This document shows, in pieces, positions 16,974 through 26,230 of a stretch of 64,000 bases of DNA. How positions within the stretch are numbered: the stretch's first letter is position 1; every line of letters starts with the position of its first letter. The position numbers and the translations under genes were made by a program. A model generated the notes under the pieces. The model was given only the letters and a program-made list of their open reading frames with translations, did not search any database and was not told the DNA's origin. Source of the DNA: SAR324 cluster bacterium (GTDB lineage: Bacteria > SAR324 > NAC60-12); NCBI GenBank assembly GCA_015232315.1, contig JADFZZ010000026.1, forward strand, positions 1-64,000, in the 5' to 3' direction.

Positions 16974-18095
16974 ATGCGAATTTTAATGATAGCCCGGTTG
17001 TTTTATCCGGAAATCGGGGGGATTCAGACTTATAGTTATGAACTGGCAAAACAATTGACACGGCAAGGGCATGAGGTGTGTGTGCTATGTCCTCCCGCAG
17101 AGGGTGATCTGGAGTTTGACCGGCAGCAACCTTTCAAAATTATCAGGGGGAAATGGACCCGGATCAAGTGGATAAAAACGCTTTTTTATAGCGGGCATTA
17201 TCTCAAAATCATTCATCAATGGCATCCGGATATTGCTTTTGGCACCGTGTGGGCTCCATGCGGGGTTGTTGCGTGGATTGGGAAAATGTTGGCAGGGATA
17301 CCCTATATACTGGCCTTTCATGGGACAGAAATCACGTTGTGGCAAAAGCACTGGATTACCCGTCAGTTAATGCGGTTGGTGATTCAGCAAAGTCTGTTCT
17401 CCCTGGCTGTGAGCCATTTCACTGCCGCCAAAGTATTGGCTATTGGTGGGCCTCATCCTGTTCATGTGATTCCCTGCGGTGTTGATCTTCAACGTTTTAA
17501 GGGGATCTCGCAGAAGGAACAAAATTCTGGTCCCAAAGTGCTGTTGTCTCTGGGCGCTCTGGTTCCACGCAAGGGGTTCGATATGGTCATTCGTGCTTTG
17601 CCTGAGGTTCTCAGAGCAAGGCAGGATTTTGTTTATCGCCTTGCGGGGACTGGATCAGATCTAGAACGGTTGAAAGCGTTGGTTGATGAACATCAGCTCA
17701 ATGATTATGTGAAATTTGCAGGCAGGATTCCCTCACAAAATATTCCCGAGGAATTTGAAAAGTGCCATTTGTTCATCATGCCGTCCCGGGACATTCAGGG
17801 GGACTTTGAGGGATTCGGTATTGTTTTTCTGGAAGCAAACGCATCAGGAAAAGTGGTGATCGCTGGAAATTCAGGAGGGATTCCTGATGTCGTCCGGCAT
17901 GAAAAAACAGGTTTGCTGGTCGATCCTGAAAATCCATCCGCAATCGCTGGCGCAATTCTACGCTTATTGGAGGATGATATTCTCAGAGCCCGGATGGAAA
18001 CGGAAGCCCGAAACCATGCTTTGGCATTTACCTGGGAAAAATCAGCCAGTTTATTGAATCAACTGCTTAATAAATCTACAGATTTACCCACGTGA
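16974..18095 (+). CDS. Glycosyltransferase family 4 (GT-B)
   Basis: A 373-residue GT-B enzyme. The ATG at 16974 gives the usual N-terminus MRILMIARLFYPEIGGIQTY; an upstream in-frame start would run through the tRNA-Glu gene. The N-terminal Rossmann domain contains the Gly-rich GGIQTY loop. The C-terminal domain has LGALVPRKGFDMVIRAL and the nucleotide-sugar binding EX7E-like region GFGIVFLEANASGKVVIAG. It probably adds a sugar to a cell-surface glycan or lipid. It stands alone, with no surface-polysaccharide cluster around it, so the acceptor is unknown. Confidence 0.9.
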   Translation: MRILMIARLFYPEIGGIQTYSYELAKQLTRQGHEVCVLCPPAEGDLEFDRQQPFKIIRGKWTRIKWIKTLFYSGHYLKIIHQWHPDIAFGTVWAPCGVVAWIGKMLAGIPYILAFHGTEITLWQKHWITRQLMRLVIQQSLFSLAVSHFTAAKVLAIGGPHPVHVIPCGVDLQRFKGISQKEQNSGPKVLLSLGALVPRKGFDMVIRALPEVLRARQDFVYRLAGTGSDLERLKALVDEHQLNDYVKFAGRIPSQNIPEEFEKCHLFIMPSRDIQGDFEGFGIVFLEANASGKVVIAGNSGGIPDVVRHEKTGLLVDPENPSAIAGAILRLLEDDILRARMETEARNHALAFTWEKSASLLNQLLNKSTDLPT

Positions 18096-18103
18096 AGGGC
18101 GAT

Positions 18104-18595
18104 TTAGTCCATAGAAACAGCGACATTCAGCGCTGATTTTCTGCTGGCTGTCATCGACAAAAATGGATTGCGCTTCAGATGATATTCGATGTGGTCGGAC
18201 TCGTCATGAGCCATGGGAAGTCGGAATGTTTGGGTGATGTAACCTGGCGCGAGAATCATGATGTCGGTCATGCCCAGTGACTGGATACTGATGTTGCCAG
18301 TGTCACCAGTATGCCATTGTTGTCTGTTTTGAAGATTGACAATAACCGCGTCTTCGACAGGATATCCATTTAAATCAGTGATTTTTAGCTGAAAGTGCGT
18401 TTCTGAACTGGCAGATGTGGAAGACAATCCCGGCAGAAACCCCTCTGTTTCATGCGTTTGTATTTTTTGCATTGCGACCCCGCCGACCAGAATGGCCAAC
18501 AAAATGAAGCCACTGATTTTGACCTTCATCGGTTGCTTGTCTTTGATTAAAGATGGCGTATAACAAGTCATCCATCCAATTGAACTTTTCTTCAT
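18104..18595 (-). CDS. Membrane-anchored protein with carboxypeptidase-regulatory-like domain
   Basis: A protein of about 163 residues, function not recognised. One hydrophobic segment (KISGFILLAILVGGVAM) near the N-terminus anchors or exports it. The rest has a beta-sandwich pattern like CarboxypepD_reg domains (FQLKITDLNGYPVEDAVIVNL, then APGYITQTFRLPM). Such domains occur in periplasmic and outer-membrane proteins. ATG 18595 has an AGG site 5 nt upstream; ATG 18529 would place the hydrophobic stretch at the very N-terminus and cannot be excluded. It is convergent with the GT4 gene and divergent from priA. Confidence 0.6.
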   Translation of the reverse strand: MKKSSIGWMTCYTPSLIKDKQPMKVKISGFILLAILVGGVAMQKIQTHETEGFLPGLSSTSASSETHFQLKITDLNGYPVEDAVIVNLQNRQQWHTGDTGNISIQSLGMTDIMILAPGYITQTFRLPMAHDESDHIEYHLKRNPFLSMTASRKSALNVAVSMD

Positions 18596-18655
18596 AACTA
18601 CCTGAGTCAAATATATTTAATAAATTAAATAGCACTGATTACGTCTATAGGACAA

Positions 18656-21085
18656 ATGATCAATGCAATAATTACACCTGTCCCCATGATTGTTGAAGTT
18701 GCCTTAAATGTTCCATTAAAACGTTGTTTCGATTATATCTGGCCCGAATCTTTAGGGATGCCAGCAAAAGGTATCAGGGTTGTGGTTCCCTTTGCTGGTC
18801 AGACCAAAAGTGGTGTGGTGGTTCAACTGAAAGAAACTTCGCAATTTCATGAAAAACTCAGGGCAGTTCAAGCCTTGATGGACGATTTTCCCTTGTTTGG
18901 GGACGCGTTTCTGGATTTATGTCAATGGGCTGCTGAATATTATTACTGTGGTTTTGGCGAAATTTTAAACAGTGCTGTTCCAGGTGGATTGAATCTCAAG
19001 TTTGATGTGATTTTCACACGAATTGTTGATCTGGCTGAATTTTCAAACATACCAATCGCCATCTATGATTTTATTGAAGCCAGGCCTTCCTGGTCCCTCA
19101 AAGAATGGCAACAGCATTTCCCAGAGAAAAAAGAAGAAAAAATTCTTGGACAATTGGTTGCGGACAAGAAAATTCACCGTGAATTTGCGCGGATTGGACA
19201 TAAAATATCTGAAAAAAAGCAGAAATATGTTCGTTTACGGGGACCCGTGCTGTCAAATCCGGGAGCTTTGAGATCAACAAAAAAACAAGCGATTCTTGAA
19301 CTGTTGCAGAGCCACAATGAATTGAGTGTGGCTGAATTGAAAGATCAGGTCAAAGATCCGCTGCCTGTTCTAAAGAAACTGAGTGAAGAGGGTTTGGTCG
19401 AAATCACTGAAAAACGGGTATTTCGTAATTTTATGGCGGCATCACCTGCTGATGGAAAAGAGGATTTCAAGAGTTTGTCGAACGAACAACAGCAAGTATT
19501 TTCTCAAATCAGGTCCGCAATGGATCAGGGCTGTTATCAGACTTTTTTATTACAGGGAGTAACAGGCAGTGGAAAAACAGAAGTGTACATGCATGCAGTA
19601 CAACATAATCTGTCACTGGGAAAATCAAGCCTGATTCTGGTGCCTGAGATCGCTTTGACACCTCAATTGGTGAATCGTTTCAGATCAAGATTCGGGCAGG
19701 AAATCGGCTTACTGCACAGTGGTATGGATGATGGTGAGCGGTTTGATGAATGGAGTAAGATCCAACAGCAAAAGAGTCCCATCGTGATTGGCGCGCGCAG
19801 CGCTGTGTTTGCACCACTGGAAAATATCGGCCTGGTGATTGTGGATGAAGAGCATGACAGTTCCTACAAACAGGAAGAATCACCCCGTTACAATGCAAGG
19901 GATCTGGCGATTTTCAGAGGTTATAAATCTGGAGCCACTGTGATATTGGGGTCTGCGACACCTTCGTTGGAGTCGTGTTATAATGTAATGAATCAGAAGT
20001 ATAAAAAGGTGGTGCTCACCTCCCGTATTCAGAATGCGATGCTTCCTGAAGTGACCTTGCTTGATCTGAAGAGCACGCCCCGGCAGAAAGGAAGTTATTT
20101 TTTTACAGTAAAACTGGTCGAAGCCCTGCGTTCCAGACTGCTTCGTCAGGAGCAGAGCATTCTGTTTTTGAATCGCAGGGGGTATGCCAATATTGTCAAA
20201 TGCCAGATTTGCGAAAATGTCATGGTCTGCAGAAATTGCAGCATCAGTCTGGTTTATCATCAAATGTTGAATCAGCTAAAATGTCATCAGTGCGATTATC
20301 AGGAACCCTTTCCTTCCCAATGTGTCTGTGGTGCTCATGGAACCTTGAAAGTGCTGGGGATTGGCACAGAACAGGTCGAAACAGAAATCCATAAAATGTT
20401 TCCGCAGGCACGTGTATTGCGACTGGACCGGGACACTCTTCATGGAAAACATGCGTTGTCAGAGAAGCTGAGGCAAATTCAGGATCATGAGGTGGATATT
20501 ATTATTGGCACGCAATTGATTGCCAAAGGCCACGATTTTCCGCAAATCACTCTGGTCGGGGTTGTCTGGGCTGATATTTCGCTGAATATTCCGGACTTCA
20601 GGGCCAGTGAACGAACGTTTCAATTGCTGACTCAGGTGGCCGGCAGATCTGGCCGAGCCAATAAGCCGGGAGAAGTGATCATTCAAACCTACAGTTTGCA
20701 CCATCACAGCCTGCAATTTGCTAAAAATCATGATTTCGATGGATTTCTCCAGACAGAATTCAATTATAGAACAAAATTGAATTGGCCGCCATTGATGCAC
20801 ATGGCTTGTCTGACATTCAGCAGTACTCATGAATTACAGGCCGAAGCCTTGGCCAGGGAATTTACACGGCGAATCGAGAGGCTTCAACTCTCAATCTGTC
20901 AGACGATGGGACCGTCGGAGGCTCCGATCAAGAAAATAAAAAACAGGTACCGATGGGTGCTTGTACTCAAGGCGTCTCATACAAAAATATTACATAAGGT
21001 ATTGGATCAGGCATTGAGTCAGCCTTTTCCCCTTAAAAATAATGATCGAATGTCTATTGATATTGATCCCTATAACTTGTTGTAA
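18656..21085 (+). CDS. priA: Primosomal replication-restart helicase PriA
   Basis: An 809-residue superfamily 2 helicase. The N-terminal 3'-end-binding domain covers about 10-110, then a winged-helix region. The helicase core has Walker A GVTGSGKTEVY, DEEH in VIVDEEHDSSYKQ, and motif III-like LGSATPSLES. The zinc-binding insert has paired cysteines (CQIC, CRNC, CHQC, CVCG). The C-terminal lobe has GTQLIAKGHDFP and QVAGRSGRA. PriA reloads the replisome at stalled forks. AGGA lies only 3 nt before the ATG. folD follows in the same direction about 100 nt away. Confidence 0.96.
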   Translation: MINAIITPVPMIVEVALNVPLKRCFDYIWPESLGMPAKGIRVVVPFAGQTKSGVVVQLKETSQFHEKLRAVQALMDDFPLFGDAFLDLCQWAAEYYYCGFGEILNSAVPGGLNLKFDVIFTRIVDLAEFSNIPIAIYDFIEARPSWSLKEWQQHFPEKKEEKILGQLVADKKIHREFARIGHKISEKKQKYVRLRGPVLSNPGALRSTKKQAILELLQSHNELSVAELKDQVKDPLPVLKKLSEEGLVEITEKRVFRNFMAASPADGKEDFKSLSNEQQQVFSQIRSAMDQGCYQTFLLQGVTGSGKTEVYMHAVQHNLSLGKSSLILVPEIALTPQLVNRFRSRFGQEIGLLHSGMDDGERFDEWSKIQQQKSPIVIGARSAVFAPLENIGLVIVDEEHDSSYKQEESPRYNARDLAIFRGYKSGATVILGSATPSLESCYNVMNQKYKKVVLTSRIQNAMLPEVTLLDLKSTPRQKGSYFFTVKLVEALRSRLLRQEQSILFLNRRGYANIVKCQICENVMVCRNCSISLVYHQMLNQLKCHQCDYQEPFPSQCVCGAHGTLKVLGIGTEQVETEIHKMFPQARVLRLDRDTLHGKHALSEKLRQIQDHEVDIIIGTQLIAKGHDFPQITLVGVVWADISLNIPDFRASERTFQLLTQVAGRSGRANKPGEVIIQTYSLHHHSLQFAKNHDFDGFLQTEFNYRTKLNWPPLMHMACLTFSSTHELQAEALAREFTRRIERLQLSICQTMGPSEAPIKKIKNRYRWVLVLKASHTKILHKVLDQALSQPFPLKNNDRMSIDIDPYNLL

Positions 21086-21187
21086 GCCGGGGCGATAAGC
21101 TTGCAATTTATGACTGCCCAACTCATAACAAAGCCTGTCTTCCACATTCTCTCCAAAGATTTAATTAACTTTTTTCTCAGGAATTCC

Positions 21188-22078
21188 ATGCCACAAATTA
21201 TTTCAGGAAAAGAAATTGGTGCCCAAATCCGCAGTGAATTGAAACAGGAAGTCACACGTTTGAAAGAGGAGGGGCTGGCACCATGTCTGGCTGTGGTTTT
21301 GGTGGGCGATGACCCGGCATCAGCGATTTATGTTCGTAATAAAAAACAGGCCTGTGAAGAACTGGGAATTGTGTCATTGGAACACCGTTTGCCGGGAACA
21401 ACTTCCCAGATGGATCTGGAAGCATTGATTCATTCGTTGAACAAGAATCCCAATGTGCATGGAATTTTATGTCAGTTTCCTCTACCCAAACCATTGAATG
21501 ACGAAAACGTGATTTTGACAATACATCCGGCTAAGGATGTGGATGGTTTGCATCCATTGAATGCTGGCTATCTTGCCATGGGTAAACCCAAATTCATTTC
21601 CTGCACACCGCTTGGTGTCTATCAACTGCTCAAACGCAGTCAGGTCAATGTTTCCGGCAAACATGCGGTCATTATTGGTCGGAGCAATCTGGTAGGGCGC
21701 CCTTTGTCCAATCTGCTCTCTCAAAAAGGATGTGATGCTACCGTAACTGTCTGTCATTCAAGAACTAAAAATCTGGCAGAACTGACAAAACAGGCGGATA
21801 TCCTGATTGCCGCTATTGGTCAACCCGAGTTTGTCACCCCTGAGATGGTCGGAGAGGGGGCGGTCGTGATTGATGTGGGGATGAATCGCGTGATTGAACC
21901 CGATCTACCCAAAGGCAGTCGGTTATGTGGCGATGTTCTGTATGATGCTGTTTTCCCCAAAGTGAGCGCAATCACTCCCGTGCCTGGAGGCGTTGGGCCG
22001 ATGACGATTGCCATGCTGATGTACAACACCATCAATGCGGCACGTTGGCAGAGTGGTTTACCTGCGTTTGATCTTTAG
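21188..22078 (+). CDS. folD: Bifunctional methylenetetrahydrofolate dehydrogenase/cyclohydrolase FolD
   Basis: A 296-residue enzyme interconverting 5,10-methylene-, methenyl- and 10-formyl-tetrahydrofolate in the cytoplasm. ATG 21188 has AGGAA upstream and gives the family N-terminus (PQIISGKEIGAQI). The catalytic Lys lies in YVRNKKQACEELGI. Further motifs are CQFPLPKPL, PAKDVDGLHPLN, VIIGRSNLVGRPL (nucleotide binding) and ITPVPGGVGPMTIAML. An upstream in-frame start at 21101 would add residues absent from the family. Confidence 0.96.
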   Translation: MPQIISGKEIGAQIRSELKQEVTRLKEEGLAPCLAVVLVGDDPASAIYVRNKKQACEELGIVSLEHRLPGTTSQMDLEALIHSLNKNPNVHGILCQFPLPKPLNDENVILTIHPAKDVDGLHPLNAGYLAMGKPKFISCTPLGVYQLLKRSQVNVSGKHAVIIGRSNLVGRPLSNLLSQKGCDATVTVCHSRTKNLAELTKQADILIAAIGQPEFVTPEMVGEGAVVIDVGMNRVIEPDLPKGSRLCGDVLYDAVFPKVSAITPVPGGVGPMTIAMLMYNTINAARWQSGLPAFDL

Positions 22079-22396
22079 TACACGGGTCGTTGGGCCAATT
22101 CCAATTGCTTAGGAATGGCAAAAGAATAAGTTGTAAAAGTTTGCTCGTACCCTACGTCCCGTGGGGCACGTTTTCCACCAGGCGAAGCTCTGCTTCGCAC
22201 CCACCGGAGGTGGTTCATGGAACGGTTACGAACGGGAAGCTCGTAACCAGAAAGTTTTCCCTGTTATTTTTTGAATGTTCCTTATGGCGTCCCAAATTAC
22301 ATGAATTCGGGATTAAAAAAATTCGGAATATTGATAAAGTTCGTAACCCCACATTTTACGGATCGTCCAGTAAAATTTTAATGATAAGGAGATGGT
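22079..22396. other. Gene-free interval folD-nhaA with clustered hairpins
   Basis: This 318-nt interval has no credible gene. It holds repeat copy 1 and, next to it at about 22150-22216, further short palindromes: GCGAAGC-TCT-GCTTCGC and CCACC-GGA-GGTGG. The AAGGAG site for nhaA is at the right end. A terminator or mobile-repeat origin for the hairpins is possible. Confidence 0.7.
22217..22281 (-). repeat. Dispersed palindromic repeat, copy 1
   Basis: In minus orientation this stretch matches two other places in the window (53018-53097 and 60854-60920). Shared parts are the A-rich lead-in TTCAAAAAATAACAGGG, the segment AAAACTTTCTGGTTACGA and the trailing CGTTCGTAACCGTTCCAT. The core hairpin at 22224-22248 has 8-bp perfect arms GGTTACGA/TCGTAACC. 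It lies between folD and nhaA. Confidence 0.85.
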
Positions 22397-23596
22397 ATGA
22401 ACAATAATCAGAATTCTTTTATTGCAAATTTTTTTAAAATGGAGGCTGCAAGCGGTATTCTCCTGATTGTGTCAATGTTGCTGGCAATGGTATGTGCCAA
22501 TACGGGTTTCGCATCCTATTACAATCTATTGCTCTCAACTCCAGTTGAAGTTCGAGTGGGTGATTTGGAGATCGCAAAACCACTGATACTTTGGATTAAT
22601 GATGGCCTAATGGCTGTTTTCTTTTTTCTGGTTGGACTTGAATTAAAACGAGAACTTCTTGAAGGAGAGCTCTCAGATATACGAAATATTATCTTACCTG
22701 GAGTAGGTGCAATCGGAGGAATGCTAGTTCCAGCATTGATATATATCTATTTCAATGGGAATGACCCTGTTGCGTTAAGGGGGTGGGCAATACCAGCCGC
22801 AACGGATATTGCGTTTGCACTGGGTGTTTTAGCGTTGATTGGTTCACGGGTGCCGACGTCTCTTAAAATATTCCTCACTTCTTTAGCCATATTTGATGAT
22901 ATTGGCGCGATATTAATAATCGCTTTTTTTTACACTTCCAAAATATCATTCACTGCTTTGATAATCGCCGCGTGCTGTTTGCCAATATTGGCTATTTTGA
23001 ACAAAAAGAATGTCATTTCAAAAAGCCCCTATATCTTGATGGGCATCATCATGTGGGCTGCAACATTAAAATCAGGCGTACACGCAACGTTAGCAGGTGT
23101 TGTTTTAGCAATGTTTATTCCGATTCGATCAAAAAACGATCCCGACATTTCACCTCTAAAAAGTCTGGAACATGATTTACATTCTGTCGTGGCATTTTTC
23201 GTTCTTCCAGTCTTTGCCTTTGCAAATGCGGGCATTAGTTTTATCGGTATCGGATTTGAAGATATCTTGCACACTGTGCCCATTGGTATTGCCCTCGGTC
23301 TATTTTTCGGGAAAATAATAGGTATCTTTGGACTTTGTTGGTTGTTAATAAAAATCAAAGTAACGCAGTTACCCAAAGAAATGACCTGGACAAATTTATT
23401 TGGAACTGCCGCACTTTGTGGGATTGGTTTTACGATGAGCTTATTTGTGGGTTCGTTAGCATTTGAAGAAACCGGTGTCGATTTATTATTTGATGAACGG
23501 TTGGGAATCATCTTGGGGTCTGTCGTTTCAGGAGTTGTAGGCTATACAATTCTTTCTATGAGTTTACCAGCAAAGGCTAAAGGCTCAACAACCTGA
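22397..23596 (+). CDS. nhaA: Na+/H+ antiporter NhaA
   Basis: A 399-residue inner-membrane antiporter exporting sodium (or lithium) in exchange for protons. The paired ion-binding aspartates are visible in IFDDIGAIL (TM5). Other family stretches are NDGLMAVFFFLVGLELKREL, WAIPAATDIAFALGVLAL, and LCGIGFTMSLFVGSLAF near the C-terminus. The start has GGAGATGGT before ATG. It appears to be a single-gene unit. It fits a cell that runs a sodium cycle: the window also carries sodium-type stators and a sodium-pump decarboxylase. Confidence 0.96.
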   Translation: MNNNQNSFIANFFKMEAASGILLIVSMLLAMVCANTGFASYYNLLLSTPVEVRVGDLEIAKPLILWINDGLMAVFFFLVGLELKRELLEGELSDIRNIILPGVGAIGGMLVPALIYIYFNGNDPVALRGWAIPAATDIAFALGVLALIGSRVPTSLKIFLTSLAIFDDIGAILIIAFFYTSKISFTALIIAACCLPILAILNKKNVISKSPYILMGIIMWAATLKSGVHATLAGVVLAMFIPIRSKNDPDISPLKSLEHDLHSVVAFFVLPVFAFANAGISFIGIGFEDILHTVPIGIALGLFFGKIIGIFGLCWLLIKIKVTQLPKEMTWTNLFGTAALCGIGFTMSLFVGSLAFEETGVDLLFDERLGIILGSVVSGVVGYTILSMSLPAKAKGSTT

Positions 23597-23715
23597 TCTG
23601 TATCAGACTAAAGTTAGTGTTTGAAAAGCAGTTCATCTTTTTTCTCAGTGGGATGGTTTTCACTACCTTGACCTGACCTTCGAGTGGATGGATTTGCGTA
23701 ATATTGAGGAATCTC

Positions 23716-25080
23716 ATGAATAATGACTTCAAGTACCACAAATTTATTAAAAAACTCCTGAAAGCCGATAAAAAAGAGCTTCTCCGGGATTTGTTGAAAG
23801 ATCTGTCGACGCATGAGATCGTCAGCGCGATTCTACAGTTGAAAGCACAGTATCAGTTTGACGTACTGGAGTTGCTACCCAAAGATAAAGCTTCAGAAGT
23901 CTTATCCCAGTTTCAGGATCATTCTCCCATTCTTCAGGATCTGGTAGCGCACATCAATGCGGAACAGTTGAGTAGCTTCATTGAGGAAATGCCCGGGGAT
24001 GACGCCGCGGATTTTATGTCTATTCTGGACGATGCCAAAGCGGAAGAGGTGCTACAAAATCTGCCGGTAGCGGATCGTGAGGAAATCACCACGTTGCTCC
24101 AGTATAATGAGGAAAGCGCCGGTGGCATCATGAATCCTTATGTGATTTCGGTCCATAAGGAGCAGACTGTGGATCAGGCGATCCAGAGCATTCGGCAGTA
24201 TATTCAGGAAAATGATTTTGAAACGTTTTATAATGTGTATGTGGTTGATGAGTATGAGCATTTGATTGGCATGATTGGTGTCACACAATTGTTGCTTGCA
24301 GAGCGGAATCTGTTGGTCAGTGAACTGATGGATCCCAACATAGTGGCTGTCGATGAAGATCTTGATCAGGAAGAGGTCGTCAGGGTTGCTCAGGAATATA
24401 ATTTAGTGGTGGTGCCAGTGATTGACAAACATTTGCGACTCGTGGGACGAATCACCATTGATGACCTGGTGGATGTTATTTATGAAGAACATCAGGAGGA
24501 TATGGCGCATGTCATTGGAACAGGCAGTGAAGAAGTACTGGAAAACTCCGTGTTTCGAACAGTCCGTGACAGATTACCGTGGTTGCTGATGAGCGTTGGT
24601 GGTGGATTCATTTCAGCGATGGTGATGAGTTTTTTTGCCAATACCGTGTCGGTTTTGCCACAGGTTGTGTATTTCTTACCGTTGATTGCGGCTCTGGGAG
24701 GAAACATTGGTATTCAATCTTCATCCATTGTTGTCCGTGGATTGGCGACTGGAGAAATTCATCCATCAGATCTCTTTTCCAGATTATGGAAAGAAATCCG
24801 GGTGGCGGTAGTGAATGGCCTGGTTTGTTCCGCACTGTTGGCAGGAATGGCATTTTACCTGACCGGGAACGTCAAACTCGGGTTGGTCAATGCGGGGACA
24901 TTGATGATGATTGTCTGTGTTGCGTCAACTCTGGGGGCCTCTATTCCCATGCTGATGAAACGTTTAAATATTGATCCGGCATTGGCCACTGGACCATTTA
25001 TCACGACAACGAATGATGTTCTCGGAATTTTGATTCATTTGGGGGTTGCGACGCAGTTTGCGATTTATCTGTTGAAATAA
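23716..25080 (+). CDS. mgtE: Magnesium transporter MgtE
   Basis: A ~454-residue magnesium channel. The N-terminal superhelical domain (about 1-125) contains EEMPGDDAADFM and LLQYNEESAGGIMNP. Two CBS domains follow (about 130-250) and then five membrane helices including LGGNIGIQSSSIVVRGLATG. Magnesium binding to the cytosolic domains closes the pore. ATG 23716 has AGGA five nt upstream; a TTG 12 nt earlier is less likely. No M-box or other riboswitch fold was recognised in the 120 nt before it. Confidence 0.95.
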   Translation: MNNDFKYHKFIKKLLKADKKELLRDLLKDLSTHEIVSAILQLKAQYQFDVLELLPKDKASEVLSQFQDHSPILQDLVAHINAEQLSSFIEEMPGDDAADFMSILDDAKAEEVLQNLPVADREEITTLLQYNEESAGGIMNPYVISVHKEQTVDQAIQSIRQYIQENDFETFYNVYVVDEYEHLIGMIGVTQLLLAERNLLVSELMDPNIVAVDEDLDQEEVVRVAQEYNLVVVPVIDKHLRLVGRITIDDLVDVIYEEHQEDMAHVIGTGSEEVLENSVFRTVRDRLPWLLMSVGGGFISAMVMSFFANTVSVLPQVVYFLPLIAALGGNIGIQSSSIVVRGLATGEIHPSDLFSRLWKEIRVAVVNGLVCSALLAGMAFYLTGNVKLGLVNAGTLMMIVCVASTLGASIPMLMKRLNIDPALATGPFITTTNDVLGILIHLGVATQFAIYLLK

Positions 25081-25084
25081 ATCA

Positions 25085-25609
25085 TCAATCTTTGGCTAAA
25101 CGCTTTAAAAGTTTTATGGGCAGAAGGGCTTCAAGAATGGCTGATGCCGGTTGGATTGCGGACCATTGGGCGGATTCCATAGTAAGAATTGCCAAAGCCG
25201 CAGTTGGCAGGAGCAAATGGCCTGTGTCTGTTCCAAAACACAATAATTCCACAAACCGCTCCAGTTCCGGATTATGACCAACAATCAATGCTGTTTCGAA
25301 GGAATCAGGGGTATCATGAAGGACCTCCAGGAGGCTTTCGGGTGTGGTGTCATAAATTCTGTCATCCACTTTTTGAACAAAAGTTTCATAATACCCGGCC
25401 AAAGCACTTTTGAGTAGGGCTGTTGTCTGCAATGCCCGTTCCGCAGGTGATGATATGACAAGTTCCGGTATTTTTCTGGAAGCTACAAGGGCATTGGCTA
25501 TGTGAGGAACAGATTTGATACCGCGTCGGGAGAGCGGACGCAATTTGTCTTCCAGAGAGGGATCCTCCCAGGAAGACTTTGCGTGTCGCAGGACATACAG
25601 CGTTTTCAT
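25085..25609 (-). CDS. sixA: Phosphohistidine phosphatase SixA
   Basis: A 174-residue histidine-phosphatase-superfamily enzyme. The phospho-accepting His is in YVLRHAKSSWED and the second active-site His in IVGHNPELERFVELL. SixA removes phosphate from phosphohistidine, for example on Hpt domains or phosphotransfer proteins. That is notable in a genome region rich in phosphorelay kinases. The ATG overlaps the secG stop by 4 nt, so the two are co-translated. Confidence 0.9.
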   Translation of the reverse strand: MKTLYVLRHAKSSWEDPSLEDKLRPLSRRGIKSVPHIANALVASRKIPELVISSPAERALQTTALLKSALAGYYETFVQKVDDRIYDTTPESLLEVLHDTPDSFETALIVGHNPELERFVELLCFGTDTGHLLLPTAALAILTMESAQWSAIQPASAILEALLPIKLLKRLAKD

Positions 25610-26127
25610 TGTCCTGCTTGAGGCTGTTGGTTCAACGGCGCAACCTTCTGAGTTGAATCATCATTCATGGAGTCCGTAGCTTGTGTTTCTACGGGGAGTT
25701 CATCACTGGATGCGGGAGATTCAGCCTTGGGGGCTATAGCCGGGGCATCCTGTTGTTCCATCATTGGCGCATCCATTTGCTCCATTTGCTTTTCTTCTTC
25801 AGGTACCAATTCAGGAGAAGTAGCGGTTTTATCCATTTCGGCAGGAGATGGCTGAACCTGTTGCTGTACTGCGGGAATATCCTTGACCACGGATTTGGTT
25901 GACTGCTCAGACGACAGATATGCCAAGCCAAGAGAGGTCAGCATAAAAATAGTAGCCGTTCCAGTGGTGATCATTCCCACTCCCGACATGTGTCCCCGAG
26001 CATAGGTGGCCTGGCCCATGCTTCCGAATGCCGCACCAAGATCAGCTCCCCGTCCTGACTGGATCAAAACAAAGAAGATCAAAACAAGACACACGATAAC
26101 ATGAATAATGAGCAATAAAGTGAACAT
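25606..26127 (-). CDS. secG: Preprotein translocase subunit SecG with extended tail
   Basis: A 173-residue protein. The first ~75 residues are a typical SecG: two TMs flanking the loop VLIQSGRGADLGAAFGS. The remaining ~95 residues are a low-complexity, acidic, Pro/Gln/Met-rich tail that is not part of the core family (usual length 75-115). SecG assists SecYE-dependent export at the inner membrane. It lies between tpiA and sixA; tpiA-secG order is common in bacteria. Confidence 0.93.
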   Translation of the reverse strand: MFTLLLIIHVIVCLVLIFFVLIQSGRGADLGAAFGSMGQATYARGHMSGVGMITTGTATIFMLTSLGLAYLSSEQSTKSVVKDIPAVQQQVQPSPAEMDKTATSPELVPEEEKQMEQMDAPMMEQQDAPAIAPKAESPASSDELPVETQATDSMNDDSTQKVAPLNQQPQAGQ

Positions 26128-26186
26128 ACTAAATCCAGATACTTGGTTGAAAAATAATTAAATACTCGATAGTCGTAAGTTAAAGC

Positions 26187-26220
26187 AATTGTAAGTTTTA
26201 AGAACTGAAAACTTACAATT
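26187..26220. repeat. Perfect 13-bp inverted repeat between tpiA and secG
   Basis: AATTGTAAGTTTT and AAAACTTACAATT are perfect inverse complements separated by 8 nt. The hairpin is AT-rich and not followed by a T run on the minus strand, so it is not a classical terminator. It could be a processing site or operator. Confidence 0.6.
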
Positions 26221-26230
26221 CTTGAATTAA

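Noticed and set aside
18104-18610. Carboxypeptidase enzyme
   Set aside because: Only the regulatory-like beta-sandwich is visible; no zinc-binding catalytic motif is present.
23597-23715. Possible M-box magnesium riboswitch before mgtE
   Set aside because: The gap is about 120 nt and no matching conserved elements were seen.
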